Source of the DNA: an uncultured Campylobacter sp.
Lineage (GTDB): Bacteria; Campylobacterota; Campylobacteria; Campylobacterales; Campylobacteraceae
NCBI RefSeq assembly: GCF_938045225.1
Contig: NZ_CALINL010000011.1
Coordinates: 1 to 54,394, forward strand
DNA length: 54,394 bases
Direction of reading: 5' to 3'
Part shown: positions 8,875-17,776 of the stretch, piece after piece
How the letters are laid out: each line of letters starts with the position of its first letter
Numbering within the stretch: position 1 is the first letter of the stretch
Made by a program: the position numbers and the translations under genes
Notes under the pieces: model-generated
Told to the model about the DNA's origin: nothing
The model's database searches: none
The model's input: only the letters and a program-made list of their open reading frames with translations

Positions 8875-10147
8875 TCATTCACGAGACGGCTCGCATTTTT
8901 CGTAAAACCACTCGAGCGTCTCGTTTAGCTTAAACTCATCGCCGTCTAAAAAATACTGCTTGCTGCTTTTGATCGCGTTTTCGCCCGCGGCCACGTAGTC
9001 GCCGATGAAGCCGCGGTCCATGACGTCGCGTGCTAAAATTTCACGTTCAAATACATTTACCGTCTTTTGCGTTTCGCGCCATTTGCCGCTCTCATCGGGC
9101 TCGCGAAGCGCTGAGGATACGTTATTTCCCGCCTCGTCGTAGGCGTAGACGTACTCGCGCCGCTCGCCATCAGACATCTCGCGATTTTTTATCAGGTTGC
9201 CACGCGCGTCGTAGCTAAGCTCGTTTTCAAACACAACCCCCCCAGCGCTGCGACTCCCCCTGCCAAAACGACGATGCGGAGTACTTTAGCCGACCTTGCT
9301 CGGTCTCCTCGCGCACGTTTTTGTAGCAGCCGTTCCACTCGCTCTTTGCGGCGTCCCAGCGGCATCTAAGATCGGTAAAACGCCTAAACTCTGGCTCTAT
9401 TTTTTGCACCGTCCTCTCCTGCGGCTGCCACGCGTCCTGGCTCCACGTAAAATTTATCTCGGTGCGCGCTCCATCCGCAGCCGTAAAGGCAGCGTGCTTC
9501 GTCTGCGGCACCCATTTGCCCTGCCACTTATAGCCCTCGGAGCTAGCGTAAACGTCGCCGTTGTAGCGGTATATAGATTTTTCGTACGGCGTCCATTTTT
9601 TGGCTTTGGCGCTCCACTCAAAGGTCGTTATGAGCGTAGTTTTGTGGTTTTCGTCATAAAGTCTTTTGGTTAGATAATTTGGCATCCATTTGCCGTTTTT
9701 TAGAGTGAAATTTTGAGAGATTTCCGTCGCGCCCGTTCGCTTTTCGACGGTTTTTTGACCTTGGTTTAGTTTGCCGTTTTGACCGCGGGTGTCGATATAA
9801 ACAAACGCGCCGTCCTTTGTCCTTTCTATTTTTGAGAACCCTGCTTTGCGCCATTTGCCGGCTCTAAAGTCCCACTCGTACTCTGTGCTGCCTATCTCGC
9901 GCTCGCCTCTTTCGTCAAATTTAACAATGCTTTTCGTCCTGCGCCTGCCCTCATCGCTGATTTCGTCGTAGATTTTTTCTAGTAGTCGAGTCTTCGCGTC
10001 GTAAGCTTGGCTCGTTTCATATTTGTAGCGCGGCACGGCGTCGCCCTGCGTTTTATAGATAGTCTTTTTTAGGCAAATTTCGCCTGCCGCAGCTAGCGGC
10101 AAGGCCCAAATCGCCGCCATCGCCGCCGCTTTCCAAAAAAATCTCAC
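8875..10147 (-). pseudogene. Secreted W/YD-repeat protein, frameshifted at a G7 tract (possibly phase-off)
   Basis: The first frame starts at GTG 10147 behind AAAAGGAGCGAAT and encodes a signal peptide (about residues 1-21) and tryptophan-centred repeats. It stops at 9227, just past seven G residues (C7 on the plus strand, 9237-9243). A second frame from there to 8875 encodes the missing C-terminus. Joined, the two match the paralogue at 10317-11483 along its length, including NxxSYD..GN and the YDEAGNNVS / YNERGDNVS segment. With six or nine G residues the frames join and the spacing between the conserved Trp and Tyr matches the paralogue. The function is unknown; location is probably periplasmic or outer surface. 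Confidence 0.75.
9237..9243. repeat. Homopolymer C7 (G7 on the coding strand) inside the broken W/YD-repeat gene
   Basis: Seven identical bases lie exactly where the reading frame is lost. Campylobacter contingency loci use poly-G tracts, usually eight or more, so seven is short for frequent slippage but within reach of one step up or down. Confidence 0.8.
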
Positions 10148-10316
10148 ATTCGCTCCTTTTTAAATTTAGCCGCCCAAACGGCGTCAAATTTGATGTGAAA
10201 GCAAAATTCAACGAGCTAAATTTACGTTCGGATACTCGTCAAATTTAACGGCGTAAACTGAAAATCAGATCGACTCGCCGCGTCAAATTTACCGCAGTTG
10301 GGCCGCTAGCAAAAGA

Positions 10317-11483
10317 TCATTTGATCTTTTTATATTTCCACGTCTGCTCTGAGGCGAGCTTAAATTTACCGTCCGCCGCGACAAACTGCTTAAAGCTAGT
10401 CACCGCGTATCTGCTAGGCATCTCAAAAGACATCAGCGAGCCGCCGTGTCCGACGTCGTCGGCTAATATACTCGGATCAAAGGTCGTCTCCAGGCGCTTA
10501 TTTTGCACCCATCTTTTGCCGTTTTCGTCGCTAACTAGCTCGTAGATATCCACGCTCACGTTATCGCCGCGCTCGTTGTAGCCGTAGACGAACTTTTCGC
10601 TGCCGTCCATCGTGTCGTATCGCTGCGTTAGCAGACGCTCGCCGCTCTTGTCGTAGATGCTGCGGTTGGAGTACTCCTGCGTCCACTCTTTGCGCTCTTT
10701 ATCCCACAAAAATGCCGCCGTCTCGAAGTCTGCGCCCTCTACGACCGAGACGCTTTTGCTGTTGTTTTCCCACGCGTTTTGCTCGGCGTTCCAGATGAGA
10801 TTTATCGTCACGTCTTTGCCACTAGAGGCGTCGTAGTCGTGCTTTGACATCTCGTCATAGCGCCACGCGCCGTTTTCATAGTCCCAGCTCTCATAGCCGC
10901 GCGTCTGTCCGTCCGCGCCGTAGAGCAGCTGCGTTTTTGACTTAGGCTGCCATCTTTTGCCGTCCCAGACGCTAAGCACTATAAGCTCGTTCTCGCCGTA
11001 TGCGTTCTCGACGGTTTTGGTTAGCGCGGCTTTTTGCCATTTGCCCTTTACCAGCTCGTATCTGATCTCTTCGCTAGCGTTTTTTAGGTACTTTGTGATG
11101 ATTTTGCTGGCATTTTCCGGCACGCCCCTGATAAATGAACTAGACTCCTGCGTGAGGACGCCTTTTTTATAGTCGGCTTTGTATTCGGTTACTTTGATCC
11201 ATTTTTTCGCGGCAAAATCATAGCTAAAAGCCTCAAATTTCGTCATCTTGCCGTCTTTGTTATAGTAGCTGATCTCTTTGTGTTTGCCCTTTAGGCCGTC
11301 TGCGAGCTCGGAGTTGCTCACTAGCTCTAGGCGGCGAGCCTTGGCGTCGTAGCTTTGCTTGGTTTCGTAGCTAGAAGTCGGTTCCTCAAAAGTTTTTTGC
11401 GCGGTGCTAGCTAGCATGTAGTCGTACTCTTTGGCGAACGCCGCCGCACACAAAAGCGCAAGCGATAAGGCTATTTTTTTCAT
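10317..11483 (-). CDS. Secreted W/YD-repeat protein (intact paralogue)
   Basis: The 388-residue protein begins with a clear signal peptide (MKKIALSLALLCAAAFA, cleavage near 17/18). The mature part is built of about seven degenerate units of 35-50 residues, each with a Trp in the pattern K/A-x-W followed a few residues later by a Tyr-rich strand and often YDxxG (KKW, GKW, KRW, AW, AW, EW, RW). There is no Cys after the signal, so it is not a lipoprotein. The pattern resembles beta-hairpin repeats of surface or periplasmic binding proteins, but I cannot name the family. It lies 169 bases upstream of its broken paralogue, pointing to a local tandem duplication. A TATAAT box precedes it. Confidence 0.8.
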   Translation of the reverse strand: MKKIALSLALLCAAAFAKEYDYMLASTAQKTFEEPTSSYETKQSYDAKARRLELVSNSELADGLKGKHKEISYYNKDGKMTKFEAFSYDFAAKKWIKVTEYKADYKKGVLTQESSSFIRGVPENASKIITKYLKNASEEIRYELVKGKWQKAALTKTVENAYGENELIVLSVWDGKRWQPKSKTQLLYGADGQTRGYESWDYENGAWRYDEMSKHDYDASSGKDVTINLIWNAEQNAWENNSKSVSVVEGADFETAAFLWDKERKEWTQEYSNRSIYDKSGERLLTQRYDTMDGSEKFVYGYNERGDNVSVDIYELVSDENGKRWVQNKRLETTFDPSILADDVGHGGSLMSFEMPSRYAVTSFKQFVAADGKFKLASEQTWKYKKIK

Positions 11484-11510
11484 TATCTCTACTTTTGATA
11501 AATTTAAAAG

Positions 11511-11516
11511 ATTATA
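11511..11516 (-). promoter_or_regulatory. -10 box TATAAT of the secreted repeat gene
   Basis: GTTATAATC on the minus strand lies 27 bases upstream of the ATG at 11483. It is the first promoter after ispA, so the secreted paralogues are probably a separate unit. Confidence 0.65.
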
Positions 11517-11689
11517 ACATAAAATGCACGCCGAATTTTGCCGAATTTACGGCGGCATCGGCATGGTTTGGAGGCACTTTATTTATAGCACGCGGATAGC
11601 ATTTTGTAGTTAAGGATAAAATTTGCGAAATTTGACGGCAAATTTAGCTGCTCAAATTTGACCAAACAAAACGCGAATTTAAGTCAAAT

Positions 11690-12868
11690 TTACCGCAGAT
11701 GCTTGTCGATGAGGCCCGTCACGATAGCGCGGATGCCGGTATGCACGCCGCCTAGCTCGTACTCTATCTTTGCGATGAGCTCGTTTTTAGCCTGCACCGC
11801 GCCATCAACGCCAAGAAGGTTGGTAAATGAGTTTTTAGCGCCGTCGTTATGCGTCGGCTTGCCCGCCGTTTCGGCGCTTTGCGTCGCGTCGATGATGTCG
11901 TCTGCGATCTGAAACGCCAGCCCCAGATCAAGCCCGATGTCGTAGATATGCGCAGCCTCCGCCTCGTATAACCCCGCCACGACGCAGCCTGCTTGCAAGC
12001 TTGCTGCGATGAGGCGCGCGGTCTTGTGGATGTGCAAAAATTTTAGCTCCTCAAGCCCTAGTTTTTGATTCTCGAAATAGCAATCCACCGCCTGCCCAAG
12101 CGCCATGCCGTAGATACCGGCGTTGCGGCTTAGGATCTCGACGCATTTTATGCGCGCGTCCGCATCCAGCGGAGCCCTTGCTATCTGATAAAAGGCGTGG
12201 GTGTTTAGCGCGTCGCCAGCCAGGATCGCCGTCACTTCGTCAAATTTGACGTGCAAACTAGGCTGCCCACGGCGCAGATCCGAGTCGTCCATCGCAGGCA
12301 GATCGTCGTGGATGAGCGAGTAGCTGTGCATCGTCTCAAATGCCAGCGCGACGTGAAACGCCGCCTCTTTGCGCTCGGGGCGCACCGCCGCTACGACGCC
12401 TGCGACCAGCATAGCGCGAAAGTGCTTGCCGCCCGATTTTAGCGTGTATGAGAGCGCCTCGTCAAAACACGGATGAAAGCTAGGCGAGCTCGGTAAATGC
12501 GCGCTCAAAAACTCCTTAAACTCGGCCAAAAGCGCGTCCTGATCGGCGGCGCTAAGAGCGGTTTGGTTTGCATTTGGCTGTAAATTTGCGCCCGAGGTAA
12601 AACACGAGCCTTTTGCCGCATTTAACGAGATCAAATTTGATCGGTTTTTCAGGCTTTGAGTCGGATTTTCGGAGCTAGTTTTGGCTTTGGTCGAGTTTAA
12701 AATTTGAGAGCGATTTTGGGACGAGCTCTCGCGCGAACTACGAGCTAAAATTTGATCCTTCGGCAGCGCCCGCGACTCGCTCAAATTTGACGATTTTGCC
12801 GCGCTTTGAAGGCAAATTTGATCATTGCCGCTAAATTTTAATTTTACCGCTAAATTTTGATTTTGCAT
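11690..12868 (-). CDS. ispA: Polyprenyl (farnesyl/geranylgeranyl) diphosphate synthase with an unusual N-terminal extension
   Basis: The enzyme condenses isopentenyl diphosphate with allylic diphosphates to give farnesyl-type chains for undecaprenol and quinones. The catalytic domain starts near residue 108 and has GGKHFR (about 146-151), the first Asp-rich motif DDLPAMDD (188-195) and the second DDIID (about 320). The usual length is near 290, but this frame has 392 residues. The first 108 or so are rich in Ser, Asn and Lys and come from DNA crowded with AAATTTGA cores. The ATG at 12868 has a GGAG site five bases upstream, so the extension is probably translated; otherwise the true start is internal. 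It precedes neighbours also seen with ispA in other campylobacters (PDZ gene, ybaB). Confidence 0.93.
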   Translation of the reverse strand: MQNQNLAVKLKFSGNDQICLQSAAKSSNLSESRALPKDQILARSSRESSSQNRSQILNSTKAKTSSENPTQSLKNRSNLISLNAAKGSCFTSGANLQPNANQTALSAADQDALLAEFKEFLSAHLPSSPSFHPCFDEALSYTLKSGGKHFRAMLVAGVVAAVRPERKEAAFHVALAFETMHSYSLIHDDLPAMDDSDLRRGQPSLHVKFDEVTAILAGDALNTHAFYQIARAPLDADARIKCVEILSRNAGIYGMALGQAVDCYFENQKLGLEELKFLHIHKTARLIAASLQAGCVVAGLYEAEAAHIYDIGLDLGLAFQIADDIIDATQSAETAGKPTHNDGAKNSFTNLLGVDGAVQAKNELIAKIEYELGGVHTGIRAIVTGLIDKHLR

Positions 12869-12958
12869 CTATTCTCCGTTTTATTTTTGCCGACTGGTCG
12901 GGTGCAGGCTAAATTTCTCAAATTTAGCCTGCAAAGGCGTCAAATTTGTCGCCCGAAA

Positions 12959-14170
12959 CTACCGCGCGTTGTAAAAAAAGTCAAAGCCGTTGCGTCTAAA
13001 GAGCAAATTTTGACCGCCGCCTTTAGCAAGCAGGCCTAGCGCTTCTTTGCGGCTTGAGACCGTTTTTTGCCCCACTTGTATCAGCTTGTCGCCGACTCTG
13101 ACGCCGAATTTCGCCGCGCCCGAGCCTGCGTCGACTCTTTTTACCGTCAGCTTCTCGTCAAATGTTATGCCGTAGAGCTTTTGCACGCTCGCGGCATCGC
13201 TGCTTTGCGGTATGGACTGAGGCTTTGCGTCGCTAGAGGCGGCCTTTTTATCCGCTCTCGTCGGCGCTTTTTGCTCTTTTTTGGTCGCGTCGTCCGAAAC
13301 TGCTACGCCAAATCTCAAAACCTCGTCGCCGCGCTTGATCTCAAATTTGAGCCGCTCGCCCTTTTTGGCGAACAAAATCCTCTCGTTTAGCTCGCGCAAG
13401 CTCTCAAATTTCTCGCCGTTTACGCTCAAAATTTCATCCCCTGCCATCAGCGCCGCGCCGCGTCCGAGCGGATCGACGTTTTTTACGTAGAGTTTGCCGT
13501 CTCGCTCCTCAAAAACCGCGCCCACGTCGCCGTAGTACACGTCTTTATACGCCGCAAAGTGCTTTAGATATCGGCTTGGGACAAACTTATCCCCGCCTAC
13601 GGCGATACCGCGCAGCCTGCAGCACGGACTTAGCACGGCGCCCGTGCCGTTTACGTCAAACGTGAGCACGTCTAGCTCGCCTAGCGCCTGCGCCTGCGCC
13701 TTTACGTGGCCGTAGACGGTCGCGTTTAGATCGCGCGTGACGCTGACCCAGTCGCTTTTTTTCGTCGCGTTATCGTCGGCCATCTTCATAGGCTCGAGTT
13801 TGACGTCCGAGGCGACCAGATAAAGGCCCAGATAGGGGTCAAATTTGACGTAGTTTTTCACGGGGATTTCGCCTTTAGGCACGGCGATTAAATTTGACGC
13901 GATCGCGATACCGCCGTTACCCGCGACGTTTACCATTGCAGGCAGGTTTTTCTCAAAGCAAGCGTTAAAATCGTCCTGCGTCGGGCGCGGCTCGGCTCTA
14001 AGCGACGCGGTAAATGCGCAAATCATAAAAACCGCAAAAACGGGAGAGCAAAATTTGCGGGCTAAATTTGAGTTCGAATTTAAAGCCGCACCGTCCAAAG
14101 CGCCGCCGAAATTTAACCGCGCGAGCCCAAAAACCGCGTCCAAACGGCGCGAGATAGCTGCGCGTTTCAT
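12959..14170 (-). CDS. Exported PDZ-domain protein
   Basis: The 403-residue protein has a membrane or signal segment at about residues 42-60 (FAVFMICAFTASLRA) and then a periplasmic domain. A PDZ domain near 225-290 is marked by the VDPLGRGAALMAGDEILSVNG pattern. A linker rich in Ala, Lys, Asp and Ser follows (about 300-335), then a second PDZ-like half ending KFGVRVGDKLIQVGQ. No protease triad is visible, so it is likely a scaffold rather than an HtrA enzyme. The residues before the signal include an AAATTTG-derived stretch, so the mature signal peptide may start at an internal codon. It overlaps ybaB by four bases (ATGA). Confidence 0.85.
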   Translation of the reverse strand: MKRAAISRRLDAVFGLARLNFGGALDGAALNSNSNLARKFCSPVFAVFMICAFTASLRAEPRPTQDDFNACFEKNLPAMVNVAGNGGIAIASNLIAVPKGEIPVKNYVKFDPYLGLYLVASDVKLEPMKMADDNATKKSDWVSVTRDLNATVYGHVKAQAQALGELDVLTFDVNGTGAVLSPCCRLRGIAVGGDKFVPSRYLKHFAAYKDVYYGDVGAVFEERDGKLYVKNVDPLGRGAALMAGDEILSVNGEKFESLRELNERILFAKKGERLKFEIKRGDEVLRFGVAVSDDATKKEQKAPTRADKKAASSDAKPQSIPQSSDAASVQKLYGITFDEKLTVKRVDAGSGAAKFGVRVGDKLIQVGQKTVSSRKEALGLLAKGGGQNLLFRRNGFDFFYNAR

Positions 14171-14490
14171 TGCCCTAGCCCCATGCCGGCAAACCCGCCC
14201 AGCATCCTTGACGCGGCGTTTTTGCGGTCGTCCTCGATCATCTTTAGCACGTCGTTTACCGCGCTGATGAGCAAGATCTGCAAGCTCTCCTTGTCCTCTA
14301 GCAAGCTGTCGTCGATGCTGATATCGAGCACCTCGCCCTTGCCGTTTGCCCTGACGCTGATGAGTCCGCCGCCGCTTTTTACGCTAAATTCGCGCTTTTG
14401 ACTCTCCTGCTCGATCTCCTGCGCCTTTTTTTGCGCCTCCTCGAGCATCTGTCCCATTTTTGAAAAATCAATCCCCTCAAACATAAACAT
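14167..14490 (-). CDS. YbaB/EbfC-type nucleoid-associated protein
   Basis: At 107 residues this has the full family pattern: a helix rich in Gln, Glu and Lys at residues 10-35 (MLEEAQKKAQEIEQES), the GGGLISVRANGKGEV strands around 40-55 and a C-terminal helix with DVLKMIEDDRKN. Members form tweezer-like dimers that bind DNA and shape the nucleoid. Here it is not next to dnaX or recR, as in many bacteria, but heads the unit ybaB - PDZ protein - ispA, coupled to the PDZ gene through ATGA. TAAAAT upstream is a possible -10. Confidence 0.95.
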   Translation of the reverse strand: MFMFEGIDFSKMGQMLEEAQKKAQEIEQESQKREFSVKSGGGLISVRANGKGEVLDISIDDSLLEDKESLQILLISAVNDVLKMIEDDRKNAASRMLGGFAGMGLGQ

Positions 14491-14866
14491 CCTTTCAAAT
14501 TTCGCGTTATTTTAGCCAATTTAAGCTAAATTTACTTTATTTAAAGCCTGCAATGCAAGTTTCGTTCCCGCCTTGAAATTTGCGGCGGATACGAGCATGG
14601 ACGGGTAAATTTGAGTCCGAAAAGCCGTCAAATTTGATGATAGAATTTTATTTTATATGAACCGCGCGAGTTTTGATCTGTTTTGGCTTCCGCAAGAATG
14701 CCTGCGTAGTTTTCTAGCGTGGACTTTTTTGCAAATTTGAGAAATTTACCTGAAATAATGGGCAAACTACGAGGCTAAAAGATCGTCTCGGCAAATTTAA
14801 AAGCCGCACGTAAAACGCGATAAAATAAACTATCGCGAGGTCGGAGCCCGTGCAAACGAGCGCACG
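14491..14866. other. Intergenic 376 bases without a gene
   Basis: It holds six or more AAATTT cores and scattered stops in all frames. An isolated 27-codon frame starting at about 14657 has no ribosome site. I see no RNA gene here. Confidence 0.6.
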
Positions 14867-15642
14867 TCAGATATCTTTAAAGCTCGCCGCGACCGACTTT
14901 TCCAGATTTTCCGCCTTGCCGAGGATCGTTATCGCCTTTTGCCTGCACTTGTTCACGCATCTGTAGCAAATCGTGCAGCGCTCGCCAAATCTCGCCTTGC
15001 CGTGCGTGATTTTTATATTTTGCGTCGGGCAGGATTTTGCGCACTCGCCGCACCCGTTGCAGCGCGCCGGATCAAGGCTAGGTTTGCGCCTGGCAAAGGG
15101 CGTTTTGTCCCAAATTTTCATCCATAGCCGCTGCCCTAAAAGCCCCGCGATACGGCATAGCACGCCTAGCCCCTCTTGCGGCGGCTTACCCGCGGCAAAT
15201 GCCTCCGCGACGCGCTCTAGCTTAGCGTTCGCCTCCTTGATCACGCGCTCGTTTTTCTGCGCCGAATAGCTAAAAATCGCCACATCGAGGATAAACGCGG
15301 GCATTCTGATGTGCGCGCCGCCCGTTATCCTCGCGCCCGCCCGCCTTAGGATCCTAGCCGCGCAGCCCGCTCCGTCGCCGCTAAAAATCTCCATCGTAGC
15401 GATGATAAAGACGTTTTTGCCGCGAAAATTCGCGCTGTTTTCGCAAATAAACTCGCGCACGATCTGCGGCAGGTCGCTAAAGTAAACAGGATAGGCGAGG
15501 ATCACGTCATCGTGGTGCTTTAGTAGCTCGCCGCAGTCCTCGTCCCGGGTCAAACCGCGAGGATACCCTTGCTCAGGCGCTCTATAAATCTCTTTACGCA
15601 ATGCTTCGTGTTGCCCGTGGAACTAAAATAAATCGCTATCAT
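14867..15642 (-). pseudogene. EFR1-type flavodoxin/ferredoxin fusion protein, frameshifted near the N-terminus
   Basis: A start at ATG 15642, with AAAAGGA upstream, begins MIAIYFSSTGNTKHC, the phosphate-binding loop of a flavodoxin, but ends at TGA 15550-15552. The rest of the protein is in another frame from about 15555 to 14867: DEDCGELL, AYPVYFSDLP, then a C-terminal ferredoxin with two 4Fe-4S motifs, CNGCGECAKSCP and CTICYRCVNKC. Flavodoxin followed by a 2[4Fe-4S] ferredoxin is the EFR1 architecture, a soluble electron carrier with unknown partners. The longest single frame begins at TTG 15601, but its first 15 residues are out-of-frame noise. The break may be real or a sequence error. 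Confidence 0.75.
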
Positions 15643-15864
15643 TTTGCGAATCCTTTTAAATTCAGGCGCAAAATTTGGTCAAATTTCGCGGAATTTTGCC
15701 GACCGCGTCAAATTTAACGTCAAAAGCTGGCAAAATTCAAAAATTCGTTCGTTTGCAAAATAGCTGCCGCGTGCTTTGCCTAAATTTTACCGCGAATTTG
15801 ACCATGTGTCACAAAACGTAAATTTAAATGGTTCTGTGAAAGAAGCGGCAAATTTGGGCGTATA

Positions 15865-16212
15865 TTATTTTACGATCTCGTTTTGCTCGTTTACCTGCAC
15901 GATTTTTGGTTCGAAATCTCTCGCTTTTTTGGCGCTAAGAAGCGCGTAAGCAACGATGATGACGACGTCGCCGACGCAGACTTTGCGCGCGGCAGCGCCG
16001 TTTAGGCAGATCTCGCCCTTTTTCTCGCCGCGAATCACGTATGTAGCGAAGCGCTCGCCGTTATTGACGTTTAGGATCTCGACTTTTTGGTACTCGCAAA
16101 GCCCCGCAGCCTCGATGAGCTCGGGTCCGATCGTGACCGAACCCACGTAGTTTAGGTTGGCGTCCGTCACGCGCGCGCGGTGGATTTTGCTTGATAAAAT
16201 TTCGATTTTCAT
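15865..16212 (-). CDS. panD: Aspartate 1-decarboxylase
   Basis: PanD turns L-aspartate into beta-alanine for pantothenate and coenzyme A. The proenzyme cuts itself between Gly and Ser to form a pyruvoyl group; the site YVGSVTIG, with the Ser at about residue 25, is present. The length (115) is typical. The substrate-binding NGAAAR motif is at about 72-77. It has its own TATAAT box and an AAAGGA ribosome site. In several relatives panD lies with panB and panC, but here it stands alone between the broken flavodoxin gene and murE. Confidence 0.98.
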   Translation of the reverse strand: MKIEILSSKIHRARVTDANLNYVGSVTIGPELIEAAGLCEYQKVEILNVNNGERFATYVIRGEKKGEICLNGAAARKVCVGDVVIIVAYALLSAKKARDFEPKIVQVNEQNEIVK

Positions 16213-16238
16213 CGGCAGTCCTTTGTGTTTTTGGGAAA

Positions 16239-16244
16239 ATTATA
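16239..16244 (-). promoter_or_regulatory. -10 box TATAAT of panD
   Basis: GTATAATTTTCCC on the minus strand lies 26 bases upstream of the panD ATG, with no other gene between it and murE. Confidence 0.7.
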
Positions 16245-16483
16245 CTATAAATTTAGCTGCAAAAAGCAACTTTATATATCCGCGGCGATTCGTTTTTGCT
16301 TGCTTGACGCGATAAAATCAGGAGTTAAATTTGTGATCAAATTTGATTTTAGAGGTATTTACGCGAGTGATAAAAACTGCGATAAATTTGACGCCGCTCG
16401 GCAGTAAAATAGAAATTTAGGCGCAAACAAAGGCAAATTTTACTCAAATTTACCCTTATTTCGTCGCCGTTTCGTTCGTAAAT

Positions 16484-17776
16484 TTAGGCGCGTTCGTTCA
16501 AAAGTTCGCGCACGACCTCTTTGTCGCTAAACGGATATTTTACGCCCTTGATCTCTTGATAGGTTTCGTCGCCCTTGCCTAAAATCACCAAAATTTCATC
16601 CCGTGCGAGGCTTTCAAGCGCGTATTTTATCGCCTCTTTGCGGTTTGCAATACATTTTACGCACTCGTTCATCTCTAGGCCGCCGCATATCTCGGCGATG
16701 ATACTTTCTGGCTCTTCGCTGCGGGGGTTGTCGCTGGTGACGACGAGCCTGTGCGCGTATTTTTGCGCTATTGCGCCCATTTTAGGGCGTTTGGTGCGGT
16801 CTCTATCGCCTCCGGCGCCAAAAACCGCAACGATTTTGCGATGGCGAAGCGCGTTTAGCACCTTTTCGATGCCGTCTGGAGTGTGCGCAAAGTCCACGAT
16901 CACGAGTGGCTCACGGCTCACGACCTCCATGCGCCCCTCGACGCCGTCAAACCCTGCCGCGGCGCGCGCGATCTCATCTAGCGGCCGATCCGTCAACGTC
17001 GCGACGCAAGAGACGGCTGCGATAATGTTATAGAGGTTAAATTCGCCGTGCAAATCTGAGCTTAGCGCTATTTGCCCGCGCGGGGTCTTTAGCGTCCCGT
17101 GTATGCCGCCTTCTAGCGAATACTCTCCAGGCGCAAAGTCCGCGTCAGCGTGGAGCGCATATGTTAGGGCATTTGCTGGGTTAAATTTGATCCCGCCGCG
17201 GTCGTCTATGTTTATGAGCTTTGGCGCGTCGTCTGCGAAAAACTCGCTCTTTACGCGCGCGTACTCTTCAAACGTGCCGTGGTAGTCGAGGTGGTCCTGG
17301 GTCAAATTCGTAAAAATTTTCATCGCAAACGATAGGCTCTCGATGCGCTTTTGCGCGATGGCGTGCGAGCTAGCCTCCATCACGAAGTACTCGCAGCCGC
17401 GCTCGCTAGCGGCTTTTAGGTAGCTAAGCGTGCGTAAAATTTCGCTCGTCGTTAGCGCCTTGTCGTCTATGCGTTCGCCGTTTATAAAGGCGCCGCGAGT
17501 GCCACACAGGCCGCATTTGTAGCCTAAATTTAGCAGCGTGGCGTAGATAACCGCCGCGGTCGTGGTCTTGCCGTTCGTGCCCGTGATGCCGATAATTTTG
17601 ATGTTCTCGTCGATACCTAGCATCTGCTTGCACTCGGTCAAATTTATGATTTTTGCGCCCTTTGCTTCGGCGGCAGCTTCAAATTTGGCGTTCGTCGCCG
17701 TTTTTACGAAACAGCAACCCGCTTCGCATTCGTTCGAGTTGTCGGTGACGAAGCCTTCTTTAACGTAAATTTTCAC
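16484..17776 (-). CDS. murE: UDP-N-acetylmuramoyl-L-alanyl-D-glutamate-2,6-diaminopimelate ligase
   Basis: MurE adds meso-diaminopimelate to the peptidoglycan precursor in the cytosol. The 430 residues include the ATP loop GITGTNGKTTT (about 63-73), the TTSEILRTL segment, the EASSHAIAQ motif and NLTQDHLDYHGTFE. TSDNPRSEEP (about 345-354) carries the DNPR sequence that selects diaminopimelate rather than lysine. The N-terminal UDP-binding domain is shortened, as in other campylobacters. The start overlaps the end of the TPR-like gene by 17 bases; the transcript probably begins at the nifU-like gene. Confidence 0.97.
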   Translation of the reverse strand: MKIYVKEGFVTDNSNECEAGCCFVKTATNAKFEAAAEAKGAKIINLTECKQMLGIDENIKIIGITGTNGKTTTAAVIYATLLNLGYKCGLCGTRGAFINGERIDDKALTTSEILRTLSYLKAASERGCEYFVMEASSHAIAQKRIESLSFAMKIFTNLTQDHLDYHGTFEEYARVKSEFFADDAPKLINIDDRGGIKFNPANALTYALHADADFAPGEYSLEGGIHGTLKTPRGQIALSSDLHGEFNLYNIIAAVSCVATLTDRPLDEIARAAAGFDGVEGRMEVVSREPLVIVDFAHTPDGIEKVLNALRHRKIVAVFGAGGDRDRTKRPKMGAIAQKYAHRLVVTSDNPRSEEPESIIAEICGGLEMNECVKCIANRKEAIKYALESLARDEILVILGKGDETYQEIKGVKYPFSDKEVVRELLNERA

